Part shown: positions 26,996-35,539 of the stretch, one piece after another | Layout of the letters: every line of letters starts with the position of its first letter | How positions within the stretch are numbered: the first letter of the stretch is position 1 | Assembly (NCBI GenBank): GCA_021604005.1 | Contig: BQIV01000011.1 | Coordinates: 53,701 to 117,700 of the forward strand | From: Nitrospirales bacterium | GTDB taxonomy: Bacteria; Nitrospirota; Nitrospiria; Nitrospirales; UBA8639 | Direction of reading: 5' to 3' | Length of the DNA: 64,000 nucleotides | The notes under the pieces: model-generated | The model's database searches: none | Told to the model about the DNA's origin: nothing | Seen by the model: only the letters and a program-made list of their open reading frames with translations | Program-made: the position numbers and the translations under genes

Positions 26996-27931
26996 TTATG
27001 AATATTGCAATAACACAGTACGAGCCCCACCATGACAAATAAATTCAAGTCCATCTTCTTCCTTCACATTTTCAAAGATCACTCGGGTAACTCCATCGGT
27101 TGAAATAGGAGCCCCCCCATGATACCCCCGCTGCTTAATCCTCTGTGTCCCATTTTGAGCAGATGAAGCGAGGTAACGAATACTATATCTTAATTTAAAA
27201 AATGCACGAAGAACGGACTTCATATCATGGCTATCTGAATAACGCGAGTTATGAGTTTCAAAAATAATCATTGGAGTCATTGTTCCCTTAGCAATAGCAT
27301 CAAGCATGCCGGCCATAATTTCTACCTCATGTCCTTCTACATCCATCCGAATCAGATCTGGCGATCCATATGCTTGAGCTAATTCAGGCACCGTATAGGT
27401 CGTTACATGAATCATTTCCCCTGACAGATGTTTTTGAATTGTTCCAATCGCATGAAAGGTGTTGAGATTGCTTTCTTCGGACAAATAAAATTTCCGGGTC
27501 CCTGAGACATCTGAAACAGCCCCCTGAATGACTTCAATTGAACCATAATCGTTTAACTCGATATTACGTTTGAGTAAGGTAATGTTGGAAGGTGAAGGTT
27601 CGACCGCAACAATTCTCCCTGATGGCCCAATCAACCGTTGCTCCATGAGCACGTAATACCCAATGTTTGCACCAATATCAAGCACTTTCATTCCGTGCTT
27701 TAAAACTTTTTCAAGAATGATTTTATGATCAACTTCTCTCGTGCCAAAAAGTATCAACGATCGACAGATTCCTTTATCTTTAAGATCAAGATGCATCTGA
27801 TAATCATGAATTTGCTTTTTAATAAATCTCCTTCCTAAATACCTGCTGACGGTTGCTAGAAAAAGATTCCAAGCCGCAGAGCAAAATACTCTCAAGCCCC
27901 GATCACGATAGATTACCCAAGCATTGCTCAA
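26996..27931 (-). CDS. FkbM family SAM-dependent methyltransferase
   Basis: 311 residues. SAM-binding motif I is VLDIGANIGYYVL (about 93-106), with AVEPSPSNITLLKRNI after it and the family motif IRMDVEGHEVEIMAGM (about 205). FkbM enzymes O-methylate sugars of surface glycans or small molecules. A paralogue lies directly upstream, so the glycan may carry two O-methyl groups. Confidence 0.85.
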   Translation of the reverse strand: MSNAWVIYRDRGLRVFCSAAWNLFLATVSRYLGRRFIKKQIHDYQMHLDLKDKGICRSLILFGTREVDHKIILEKVLKHGMKVLDIGANIGYYVLMEQRLIGPSGRIVAVEPSPSNITLLKRNIELNDYGSIEVIQGAVSDVSGTRKFYLSEESNLNTFHAIGTIQKHLSGEMIHVTTYTVPELAQAYGSPDLIRMDVEGHEVEIMAGMLDAIAKGTMTPMIIFETHNSRYSDSHDMKSVLRAFFKLRYSIRYLASSAQNGTQRIKQRGYHGGAPISTDGVTRVIFENVKEEDGLEFICHGGARTVLLQYS

Positions 27932-27941
27932 CGCATTCCTC

Positions 27942-28835
27942 TCACTTTCTCGGTAAAAGTTGGTATTCGGCCAATCGGAATTTGGCTACAGGCTGCCCAT
28001 CCATTTCTCGACATTCATACCCTAATGCATTAATCACATTTTCAAGTTCATCTATACTAGAACCAAGCAATGAAATTTCCACAGGATGAACACTAAGGAA
28101 AATGATGGGCTGAGAAACTTTCAAAATTTTAGTGGCCCCTCGCAATACAGAGAGTTCAGCGCCCTCAACATCGATTTTTATTACATCTGGCAAAATTTTC
28201 CGTGACGCACAAAAATGATCGAGCGTGATTTGTGGTCGGACCGTTTCATGGTAAGCATGATGATTCTTTTTAATTGCCAAGGCATTTTGTCCCGTTGCAC
28301 CAGACTGTTCATAAAACCGTACCTGCTCGGAGTTACAATCACCTACTAAGCTGGCAACGATCTCCACATTACGTATTGCATTTTTTTGCAAATGATCCCT
28401 GAGGTGACCACGGTTTGCCTCTGCTGGCTCAAAAGCATACACCTTACCGGCTGGATCTAGAACTGAACTGATTGGCATTGTCACCAAACCTATATGCGCA
28501 CCAATATCGAATACTGTAGTCATTCCTCTACAGGCCTCTATACATTGCTCAAACCCATTATTATGACCTGTCCCCCAATTCTCGAAGTCGCTGAAGGCAA
28601 ACTCTCCATTCATCACAAAAGGTCCATATTGCCCAATATGATGTCTACACGTTCCTTTTATGCTCGCGAATTTACATACCTCACGATAGAGTTCTCCAAG
28701 AACAACCCACACAGGCCCTAATTGTCGCAATGGACCATGGCGCCATCTTCTTATGATTCTCATCATCGTCAATCTCACTACAGGTCTCTGAACATGTGTT
28801 TGGCAATTGCGAAAACTGAGACGGGCTCTAGCCAT
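27942..28835 (-). CDS. FkbM family SAM-dependent methyltransferase
   Basis: 297 residues. Motif I VFDIGAHIGLVTMPI (about 110) is followed by AFEPAEANRGHLRDHL and IKIDVEGAELSVLRGATKIL (about 220). The N-terminal 60 residues are arginine-rich and not part of the fold, so the true start may lie downstream. The two FkbM proteins are only moderately alike, arguing for different positions on the glycan rather than recent duplication. Confidence 0.84.
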   Translation of the reverse strand: MARARLSFRNCQTHVQRPVVRLTMMRIIRRWRHGPLRQLGPVWVVLGELYREVCKFASIKGTCRHHIGQYGPFVMNGEFAFSDFENWGTGHNNGFEQCIEACRGMTTVFDIGAHIGLVTMPISSVLDPAGKVYAFEPAEANRGHLRDHLQKNAIRNVEIVASLVGDCNSEQVRFYEQSGATGQNALAIKKNHHAYHETVRPQITLDHFCASRKILPDVIKIDVEGAELSVLRGATKILKVSQPIIFLSVHPVEISLLGSSIDELENVINALGYECREMDGQPVAKFRLAEYQLLPRK

Positions 28836-28955
28836 GCGATAGAAAAGTCCACTAAATGGTCATAATGGGCGAACAAGCTAATTTCTGAAGAGGATTGGTG
28901 GTTCATGTCCTTGGTAACTATTCATAACCAGATAGGAATCGCAAAATCATCTAGA

Positions 28956-29960
28956 TTAAAGGTTATACTGATCAGACTTGTAACTCCGTAAATTTATGGG
29001 ATTGATAAACCAATCAATCGTCTTTTTTAATCCCTTTCGAAATCCCTCCAAACCAACATATTGAGGCTTCCAAGCCATTAAACATTCCGCTTTTTTATTA
29101 CTGGCAAAGAGTCGCTCCACTTCACTTGTCACTGGTCGAAATCGACCTCCCTCAGCAACAATTTCAATCTCAACCCCCATCAAATCAGCAATAATGTTTG
29201 CAGTGTCACCAATAGAAATTTCGAACCCACTCCCAATATTCGTTACGGTTCCTATGACGGCATCGCTATTCATGGCAGCAATAAACCCGGACACCGTATC
29301 TTCGACGAATGAAAAATCACGAGTTGGATGTAACGACCCTAAGTTAACTTTAGACGATCCAGAAGCAATCTGAGTAATAATCGTGGGAATCACAGCACGC
29401 GCCGATTGACGGGGGCCGTAGGTGTTGAAGGGCCTTAACACTGTGATGGGGGTGTTAAAAGTTTTATGGAAAGAAAGAGCAATCTGATCAGCACCAATTT
29501 TCGAAGCTGAATACGGCGATTGAGCTTGCAGAGGATGCTCTTCCGTAATTGGGACAAATTGAGCCGTACCATAAACTTCGCTCGTCGAAGTATGTACGAC
29601 TTTGGCAACGTCTAATTCTCGCGCTGCCTGCACCACATTCAACGTTCCTTTCACATTGGTATCCACATAGGTATCGGGCGAGTGATATGAAAATGGGATC
29701 GCGATCAAAGCTGCAAGGTGTAACACGACATCACAGCCTTTCATCATGGCTTTGATACCATGAGGATCGCGGATATCACCAGACACAATTTCAAAATTTC
29801 TTTTTACGACCGGATCACAATGATCCAACCAACCCCAAGAATTAAAGGAGTTATAAAAGACCAACGCCCTAACACTAAATCCGGCCTTTACCAGCGTTTC
29901 TGTAAGATGAGAGCCGATAAAACCATCAGCACCGGTCACCAAAATTCGTGTGATATTCAT
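28956..29960 (-). CDS. LegB-like nucleotide-sugar 4,6-dehydratase (extended SDR)
   Basis: 334 residues. The N-terminal ILVTGADGFIGSHLTETLV is the NAD-binding loop, with HLAALIAIPFSYHSPDTYVD, the TSTSEVYG motif and the catalytic Y-x3-K in SPYSASKIGADQ (about 150-165). The Ser-Glu-Val-Tyr pattern and the PFSYHSP block are characteristic of the LegB/PseB-adjacent dehydratases acting on UDP- or GDP-GlcNAc. It would supply the 4-keto-6-deoxy sugar for the LegC-like aminotransferase. It is the most upstream pathway gene of the cluster. Confidence 0.85.
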   Translation of the reverse strand: MNITRILVTGADGFIGSHLTETLVKAGFSVRALVFYNSFNSWGWLDHCDPVVKRNFEIVSGDIRDPHGIKAMMKGCDVVLHLAALIAIPFSYHSPDTYVDTNVKGTLNVVQAARELDVAKVVHTSTSEVYGTAQFVPITEEHPLQAQSPYSASKIGADQIALSFHKTFNTPITVLRPFNTYGPRQSARAVIPTIITQIASGSSKVNLGSLHPTRDFSFVEDTVSGFIAAMNSDAVIGTVTNIGSGFEISIGDTANIIADLMGVEIEIVAEGGRFRPVTSEVERLFASNKKAECLMAWKPQYVGLEGFRKGLKKTIDWFINPINLRSYKSDQYNL

Positions 29961-30327
29961 GCTTGTATATTGTGAGATACCATTATAAGACTCCTTCTGT
30001 ACTACCCCGGGATCACCGACGTGGCCGATCCAACTAAAGCGTACAGACTAGTTGTTCTCCAACAGATGATCGTCAAGTTCATTCCAATGGGTGAACCATA
30101 CGTCACCGAGAAGGAACTTCTACCTTCTTTTTTCTATCCTTTCACTAATACAGTCGTGTTACTCTGGACAACAATAATTCTCTCACTTGACTGATTCGCC
30201 GATCGCAGACAAGCTACTCATCGAACAAAGCTTTACCCTCTCCCTGACAGTACAATTACAGTTTATTACCTATTTTTTGCATTTTCCAAGAGGAACGTCG
30301 TTGACACCTTGAGCAATACTTTTAAAA
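29961..30327. other. intergenic region upstream of the nonulosonate cluster
   Basis: 367 bases without a coding frame I can support. It probably contains the promoter of the LegB-like gene. On the plus strand 30109-30133 forms AGAAGG/CCTTCT arms with an eight-base loop and a run of T, which looks like an intrinsic terminator, but no plus-strand gene precedes it. No clear sigma-70 promoter was found. Confidence 0.35.
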
Positions 30328-30906
30328 CTACACGACTGAAAACACTTGTTCCGGGGGAATACCTGAAGCGTAAATCCTGGATTTTGTATCCTCAACATTT
30401 CCCAGTTCACTGATAAAAACCGCATCAAAATTCCAGTCGCTAAGAGTCTCTAGTGTTATACGAGGAAATGAGAGAAAGAGGTCTCCTGGGCTATCTGTAA
30501 CAAATCCAACCAATTCGAGGGTGCATTCTTGAACAGACATGTAAACCAATTCGGCCAACTCCCCTACCCCAAAAATCACAACTCGTTTAACGCCGGTTTT
30601 TTCCATGATAGCCAGGGTATAACTCAAACGATGTCGAACGTCGCGATAATAGGTCAAAGAAAATTGCAGGTATTCATAGGTCAATCGTGACTTTTCTTTG
30701 ATACCGCGAGATGTGAGGAAATAGCGAATTCGATTTCTGGGAATCATGGTGATTTTAATACACCCTTTCCGCACCAACCGCTTCAGATAGAGATTGGTTA
30801 AACCTAAGGCAACACCAAGTTTTTGAGAAAGCGTACGCTGAGTGATGATGGGATTTTTCTCGATTTCCTGAAGGACAAGAAGGGCACGTTGACCGTCTTT
30901 ATCCAT
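30328..30906 (-). CDS. winged-helix regulator with a Rossmann-like sensor domain
   Basis: 192 residues. Residues 1-75 form a MarR-type winged helix (ITQRTLSQKLGVALGLTNLYLKRLV is the helix-turn-helix, split as seen at about 20-45). Residues 105-192 begin RVVIFGVGELAELVYMSV and continue with ELVGFVTDSP and FDAVFISEL, a nucleotide-binding Rossmann pattern close to the FlaA1/CapD first domain found in the fused protein at 31051-32844. The design suggests a regulator that senses a nucleotide or nucleotide sugar and controls the surrounding glycan genes. The target and ligand are inferred. Confidence 0.75.
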   Translation of the reverse strand: MDKDGQRALLVLQEIEKNPIITQRTLSQKLGVALGLTNLYLKRLVRKGCIKITMIPRNRIRYFLTSRGIKEKSRLTYEYLQFSLTYYRDVRHRLSYTLAIMEKTGVKRVVIFGVGELAELVYMSVQECTLELVGFVTDSPGDLFLSFPRITLETLSDWNFDAVFISELGNVEDTKSRIYASGIPPEQVFSVV

Positions 30907-31050
30907 GAGGCATACCTAACAAGTGGCCTTACTCGTCAGTCTGTTCAAATACTGAACATGTCTACGTTCATAAATTGAACACAAAAAATCACTTCAGTCA
31001 AGAATATTCTTCTTAGAAAATTTGGGAATCCGTATGGCCACCATTAACTA

Positions 31051-32844
31051 TCACGCAGATTTCACAGATGCCAAGTTCCGGCTTTGAGAAAGGACCTGAG
31101 TTGCAATGCCTGTCTCTCGACAATCTTGTAATATTTTGCTCAAGAGACCTTTATTGGCTGAAGGAATCGCAATCAAGATTTCTTCGACCTGATGCTTTTT
31201 CACAACGGCCGCAAGCTCCTTGCGTGTGCCCATAACCGGAATACCATGAATTTCACGTCCTAACTTGCTTCGATCATCATCAATAAACCCAATTGGCCGA
31301 AAATCGATGGTCGGATTATTTCGAATCTCCCGTAACGCAATCTCACCCGCATCCCCCGCTCCCAAAATTAACAATCGTTTTCCGTCAGACTTCACCCAGG
31401 ATCCAAGATACTCCTTAATCAAACGAATAAAGACACGAACGCCTCCGACAGTCAGTAACAGTACCATCCAGTCAATCAGAAACACTGAACGCGAATGGCC
31501 TTCGAGCCGAAAGACCATCGCAATCGTTGCCACGGAGAGCACAGAGCTCACCGTGACAGCTTTGAGGATATTAATAAGATCCTGGATGCCGACGTACCGC
31601 CACAGGCCGCGGTATAAACCAAAATAATAGAACACGAACAGCTTTAATGGAATGAGGAATGGAAGCGATTGAGTGATGGCAGCAACATATTCATTGGGCA
31701 ACCCTTCAAAACGAATGATATACGCTAAGGTAAACGAAACCCCGATCAATACACAGTCGACAACCACTTCGCCGATGCGCCTCTTATGCTCAAAGGCCAT
31801 ATTCAAGGCAAAACCTTTATCGGCAAACCTGTGAGGCTTTTGTGTTCCCTGCTCTTCATACGAGACAATTCCACTTAAAAACAATCCAAAATACCAAAAC
31901 ATAATCACCAGCAAGATCACGAGCATGGCCGGATACAATAAATGAAACTTTACGCCAATTAAGGCGATAGCTCCACAAATGAGACTCATTGCATAGAAAA
32001 ATAGAACCGTAATCCGCTCTGGAAGGCCAAAGGCAACTAATCGATGAGAGGTATGATCCCGACCGCCTTGAGAGATCGCTTGCCCGTTAAAAAAACGCAC
32101 GACGGCCACAAAGGCCGTGTCAAAAATTGGCACCGCCAACACCAACACAGGCACCAGCATACTTAAGAAAATATTGGTCGCTTGCTTCCATCCCACCATC
32201 AACGAGAGCACTGAAAGCGTAAACCCCAAAAAAAGGCTTCCGGCATCACCCATGAAAATTTTTGCAGGATAAAAGTTAAAAAAGAGAAACCCCAGTGTCG
32301 CGCCCGCAAGTCCGAACCCAATGACACTCATCAACTCCGTTCCGGTAAACATACCGGCCACGGCAAGACACAGCGCAGCAATACATCCTGTCCCCACTGA
32401 CAAACCATCCATGTTATCAAGCAGGTTCAAAGCATTGGTAATACCGACAATCCAAAATATGGTGAGAAAAATTCCGATAAACGGAAATGTCGAAACGTCA
32501 ATGTGAATTCCATTCGCCACAATAATACACGCCGCAATAATCTGTACAATTAGCTTGGTATAGGGCTTCAGATGCTTCACATCATCGATAAGACCTAAGG
32601 AAAACATGAGCGTCGCCGCCCCGAGTAGTACCCAAAGATTCGGATCAGAAGGCGCAAGCAAAATAAGTGGAACAGAAAACCCCACGAAGATCGCGACTCC
32701 ACCATGAAGTGCCGTCGGTGATTGATGCCAGCGATCAGCTTTGGGGATAGCCACCCATCCCCACTGCAATGCGGCACGTCGCACACATGGAGTCAACAAT
32801 GCAGCCAGCAATACCGAAGAGGCAAAGACAGAGAATTCAAGCAT
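31051..32844 (-). CDS. WecA/MraY-like phospho-sugar transferase fused to a FlaA1/CapD N-terminal half
   Basis: 597 residues. Residues 1-330 are a polytopic polyprenyl-phosphate sugar-1-phosphate transferase: GLIDDVKHL (about 85), NLLDNMDGL (about 140), KIFMGDAGSLFLG (about 195) and GGRDHTSHRL (about 262) are the catalytic and carrier motifs. Residues 350-460 add four more membrane segments, and 468-597 a Rossmann domain (RLLILGAGDAGEIALREI, IGFIDDDRSKLG). This second half equals the membrane and first NAD domain of CapD/WbpM/FlaA1, without the catalytic SDR. The enzyme probably starts glycan assembly on undecaprenyl phosphate. Its start shares one base with the stop of the gene before it. Confidence 0.85.
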   Translation of the reverse strand: MLEFSVFASSVLLAALLTPCVRRAALQWGWVAIPKADRWHQSPTALHGGVAIFVGFSVPLILLAPSDPNLWVLLGAATLMFSLGLIDDVKHLKPYTKLIVQIIAACIIVANGIHIDVSTFPFIGIFLTIFWIVGITNALNLLDNMDGLSVGTGCIAALCLAVAGMFTGTELMSVIGFGLAGATLGFLFFNFYPAKIFMGDAGSLFLGFTLSVLSLMVGWKQATNIFLSMLVPVLVLAVPIFDTAFVAVVRFFNGQAISQGGRDHTSHRLVAFGLPERITVLFFYAMSLICGAIALIGVKFHLLYPAMLVILLVIMFWYFGLFLSGIVSYEEQGTQKPHRFADKGFALNMAFEHKRRIGEVVVDCVLIGVSFTLAYIIRFEGLPNEYVAAITQSLPFLIPLKLFVFYYFGLYRGLWRYVGIQDLINILKAVTVSSVLSVATIAMVFRLEGHSRSVFLIDWMVLLLTVGGVRVFIRLIKEYLGSWVKSDGKRLLILGAGDAGEIALREIRNNPTIDFRPIGFIDDDRSKLGREIHGIPVMGTRKELAAVVKKHQVEEILIAIPSANKGLLSKILQDCRETGIATQVLSQSRNLASVKSA

Positions 32845-33821
32845 TAGGCTCTGCTTAGTTCCTTTTTCTTCGCATACTCAATGACTTCTCCGATGATTCC
32901 CGTCAAATCCAACGTTGGCTTATATCCGATAAGAGCTTGAATTTTATGGAGAGACGGCACTCGTCTCTCCATATCTTCAAAGCCGGATTCATAGGCTTGA
33001 TCATAAGGCATAAACGTAATGTCCGATTGTGAGTTCGTCATGATCTTGACCAGTTGTGCAAGATCATGAATACTCATTTCCTGAGTACTCCCAATGTTGA
33101 AGATTTCTCCCACGGCTTTCGGATGCTGACTTAATTGCACGAGCGCGTGCACGACATCCCCAACCCAGGTAAAACAACGACTCTGCGTACCTGTTCCAAA
33201 TACCGTCATTGGTTGACCAGCCAGCGCTTGCTGAACAAAACGAGGGATAACCATGCCGTACTGTCCGGTCTGCCTTGGCCCGACCGTATTAAATAATCTC
33301 ACCACAGTGGTTGGGCATTGCTTTTCCTTCCAATAGGCCAAGGCTAAAAACTCATCTAAAGCTTTAGAGCAGGCATAACTCCAGCGTCCCTTTGTCGTTG
33401 CCCCCATCACCAAATCGCCATCTTCGCAAAATGGAATCGCATGCGATTTTCCGTACACTTCGCTCGTCGACGCAATCACCACCGTTTTCTTCTTTTTACT
33501 CGCAAGATCCAAAACAATTTCCGTGCCTTTGACATTCGTTTCTATCGTTCGGACAGGACTCTCAACAATAAGCCTGACGCCAACAGCCGCAGCTAAATGA
33601 AAGATGCAATCGGTACGATCCACAAGTTCAGCCATCAAAAACCGATTCATAACCGTATCGAAAAAGTAATGAAAGTGAGGATGCGACTGCAGATGTTCAA
33701 TATTTTCAACACTTCCAGTCGAGAGGTCATCGATGATATACACCTCAGCCCCACGCTCTAATAACGCTTCCGCCAAGTGCGATCCAATGAAACCCGCTCC
33801 GCCTGTTATTAACACGCGCAT
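32844..33821 (-). CDS. extended-SDR nucleotide-sugar epimerase/dehydratase
   Basis: 325 residues from the chosen start. NAD-binding loop MRVLITGGAGFIGSHLAEAL, HLAAAVGVRLIVESPVRTIE, ASTSEVYGKS, the catalytic tyrosine in WSYACSKALDE, and RLFNTVGPRQTGQYGMVIP. The pattern is closest to UDP-glucuronate decarboxylase and GDP-mannose dehydratase-like SDRs with an RVESP-type block. The open frame reaches 33887, but a GAGG ribosome site precedes this ATG at suitable distance and the canonical N-terminus begins here. The exact product sugar (for example UDP-xylose) is uncertain. Confidence 0.75.
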   Translation of the reverse strand: MRVLITGGAGFIGSHLAEALLERGAEVYIIDDLSTGSVENIEHLQSHPHFHYFFDTVMNRFLMAELVDRTDCIFHLAAAVGVRLIVESPVRTIETNVKGTEIVLDLASKKKKTVVIASTSEVYGKSHAIPFCEDGDLVMGATTKGRWSYACSKALDEFLALAYWKEKQCPTTVVRLFNTVGPRQTGQYGMVIPRFVQQALAGQPMTVFGTGTQSRCFTWVGDVVHALVQLSQHPKAVGEIFNIGSTQEMSIHDLAQLVKIMTNSQSDITFMPYDQAYESGFEDMERRVPSLHKIQALIGYKPTLDLTGIIGEVIEYAKKKELSRA

Positions 33822-33890
33822 AGACATGTCCTCACAATGGTTTGATTCATTGACGTTCACGAACAACGCCATCTCTCTGTGGCGCACCTC

Positions 33891-35171
33891 TCAGTGCATG
33901 CCCTTCTCTGCAAGTAAATCCTGGTACAACTGTCGCATATCTCCAAGTAACCGTTGTTCATCAAACGATTTCACAGCGAATTCCCGACCAACACGCCCCA
34001 TGACAGTCGACTCTTTAGGATGATTTCTCACATAGCGCAAAGCCCCAGCTAATCCTACAGCGTCTTGGGACTTGACTAATATACCGTTTTGATAGAGCGT
34101 GAAGACGCCACCATTATCGGAATACATAGTCTGTCCTGCTCCAACCATTAGATCAATGACGCCTCCAACAGTTGTTGCAATGAACGGTTTTCCCGAAGCC
34201 ATGGCCTCGATAAGCGCGACCGGGGTTCCCTCGTTACAGGATGTCAGCACCACAACATTCATAGCGGCGTAGATATGTGCAACTCGCTGCTGCCATCCGC
34301 AGAAATGTATGCGATGAGAAAGCTGTTTGGCCTGCACGGTAGATGCCAAAGAATCACGTAACTCTCCTCCGCCAGCGATAATGACATGCCAAGCCTCAGA
34401 TGATGCCTCGGAAGTCGCTCGAGTCGTTTGCTGAGACTGCGTTGCGAGACAATAGGCCTCGAGCAAGAGAAACGGATTTTTAATCGGCACCAAACGTCCG
34501 ACAAATCCCAGAACGAATGCCGACGGGCCAATACCCAATTCCGTCCGAACCTCGGCCGGGCCTGACTCCGAGAGGAAAGGCGAAAGATTGAACCCTAACG
34601 GAATAACATGAAGCTTTTGTGGAGAGGCCACCTGAAATTCATCGGACAATTCCCGACGCTGGCTCTCGCTCAACACCACAATGCGATCCGTTGCATGGGA
34701 TAAAAGCTTCTCAATACACACAAACAACCAGGTTTTGAATGGAGCAAAATACTCACGAAACACATGGCCGTGAAATGTATGCACGGTGATAGGCACACGA
34801 ACCCACATCGCCGCCAACCGGCCAAGCGTTCCAGCTTTGGCCGTATGGGTATGCACAATGTCTGGTTGTATGGCCTTGAGCATTTTGCACAGCTCAACAA
34901 ACGTGCGTATATCCTGTAGCCAAGAAATTTCCCGACCCAACGTTGGAAGTACGTGAACATGACGTTCGAGGTCTGGATAGGGAAAGGTCATCTCCGCTTC
35001 ATCATCACTCACGACCCCCGTAATGAGTGTAGACTGAAAAAATGTATCATTGAGGCGCTGGGTGAGAAATAATGCTTGCTTGGCCGGCCCACCGACATTC
35101 AAACGAGCAATCATCCGAACAATGGAAACCTTGTGTCGACACTGTGATTGCAATATCTTACGCCAGTTCAA
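33891..35171 (-). CDS. GT4-family glycosyltransferase
   Basis: 426 residues. ARLNVGGPAKQALFLTQRL is the N-terminal glycine-rich loop, IVHTHTAKAGTLGRLAA follows, and the donor site has SCNEGTPVALIEAMASG (E-x7-E) and GGVIDLM. An insertion of about 25 residues (SQQTTRATSEASSEAW region, about 245) is unusual. The first 19 residues are not part of the fold, so the start could be the ATG at residue 20. It may add the second sugar after the WecA-like enzyme encoded two genes downstream. Confidence 0.83.
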   Translation of the reverse strand: MNWRKILQSQCRHKVSIVRMIARLNVGGPAKQALFLTQRLNDTFFQSTLITGVVSDDEAEMTFPYPDLERHVHVLPTLGREISWLQDIRTFVELCKMLKAIQPDIVHTHTAKAGTLGRLAAMWVRVPITVHTFHGHVFREYFAPFKTWLFVCIEKLLSHATDRIVVLSESQRRELSDEFQVASPQKLHVIPLGFNLSPFLSESGPAEVRTELGIGPSAFVLGFVGRLVPIKNPFLLLEAYCLATQSQQTTRATSEASSEAWHVIIAGGGELRDSLASTVQAKQLSHRIHFCGWQQRVAHIYAAMNVVVLTSCNEGTPVALIEAMASGKPFIATTVGGVIDLMVGAGQTMYSDNGGVFTLYQNGILVKSQDAVGLAGALRYVRNHPKESTVMGRVGREFAVKSFDEQRLLGDMRQLYQDLLAEKGMH

Positions 35172-35539
35172 GCAGCTTCACTCAAGTCGCAACAAGCAAA
35201 GACGCCGGACAACAATGCCACGCCAACCTGATACATCGCTTGTCCACTTTCAGCAACAGCCGATCCCTCTCGACTGAGGGACACTCAATATACCTACGTA
35301 CCTATGAAATGGTCACAACATTCACCATAGAGGATCTAGCTAAAAGAACACTCTCTACAGCGATCACACATGAGAGATTACACAATGGATAGGGATTGAT
35401 AGGATGTTTGTGAGGATAACACCAAGCAAAATTATGATAGTTCACTGCGTATAAAGTAAGTATGAATATGAATACCAAATCATAGGGCTATGCAATATTT
35501 CTGTCAAGGAGTCCTGAGCTATCTGCAATCATCCAAAAT
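35172..35539. other. intergenic, no gene seen
   Basis: 368 AT-rich bases between the GT4 gene and the O-antigen-ligase-like gene. Short open frames exist on the plus strand but are shadows or lack any family feature. A promoter for the GT4 gene is expected here but not clearly visible. Confidence 0.35.

Noticed and set aside
30109..30133. Intrinsic terminator on the plus strand
   Set aside because: No plus-strand gene precedes it within several kilobases, so it is more likely chance or part of a minus-strand leader.
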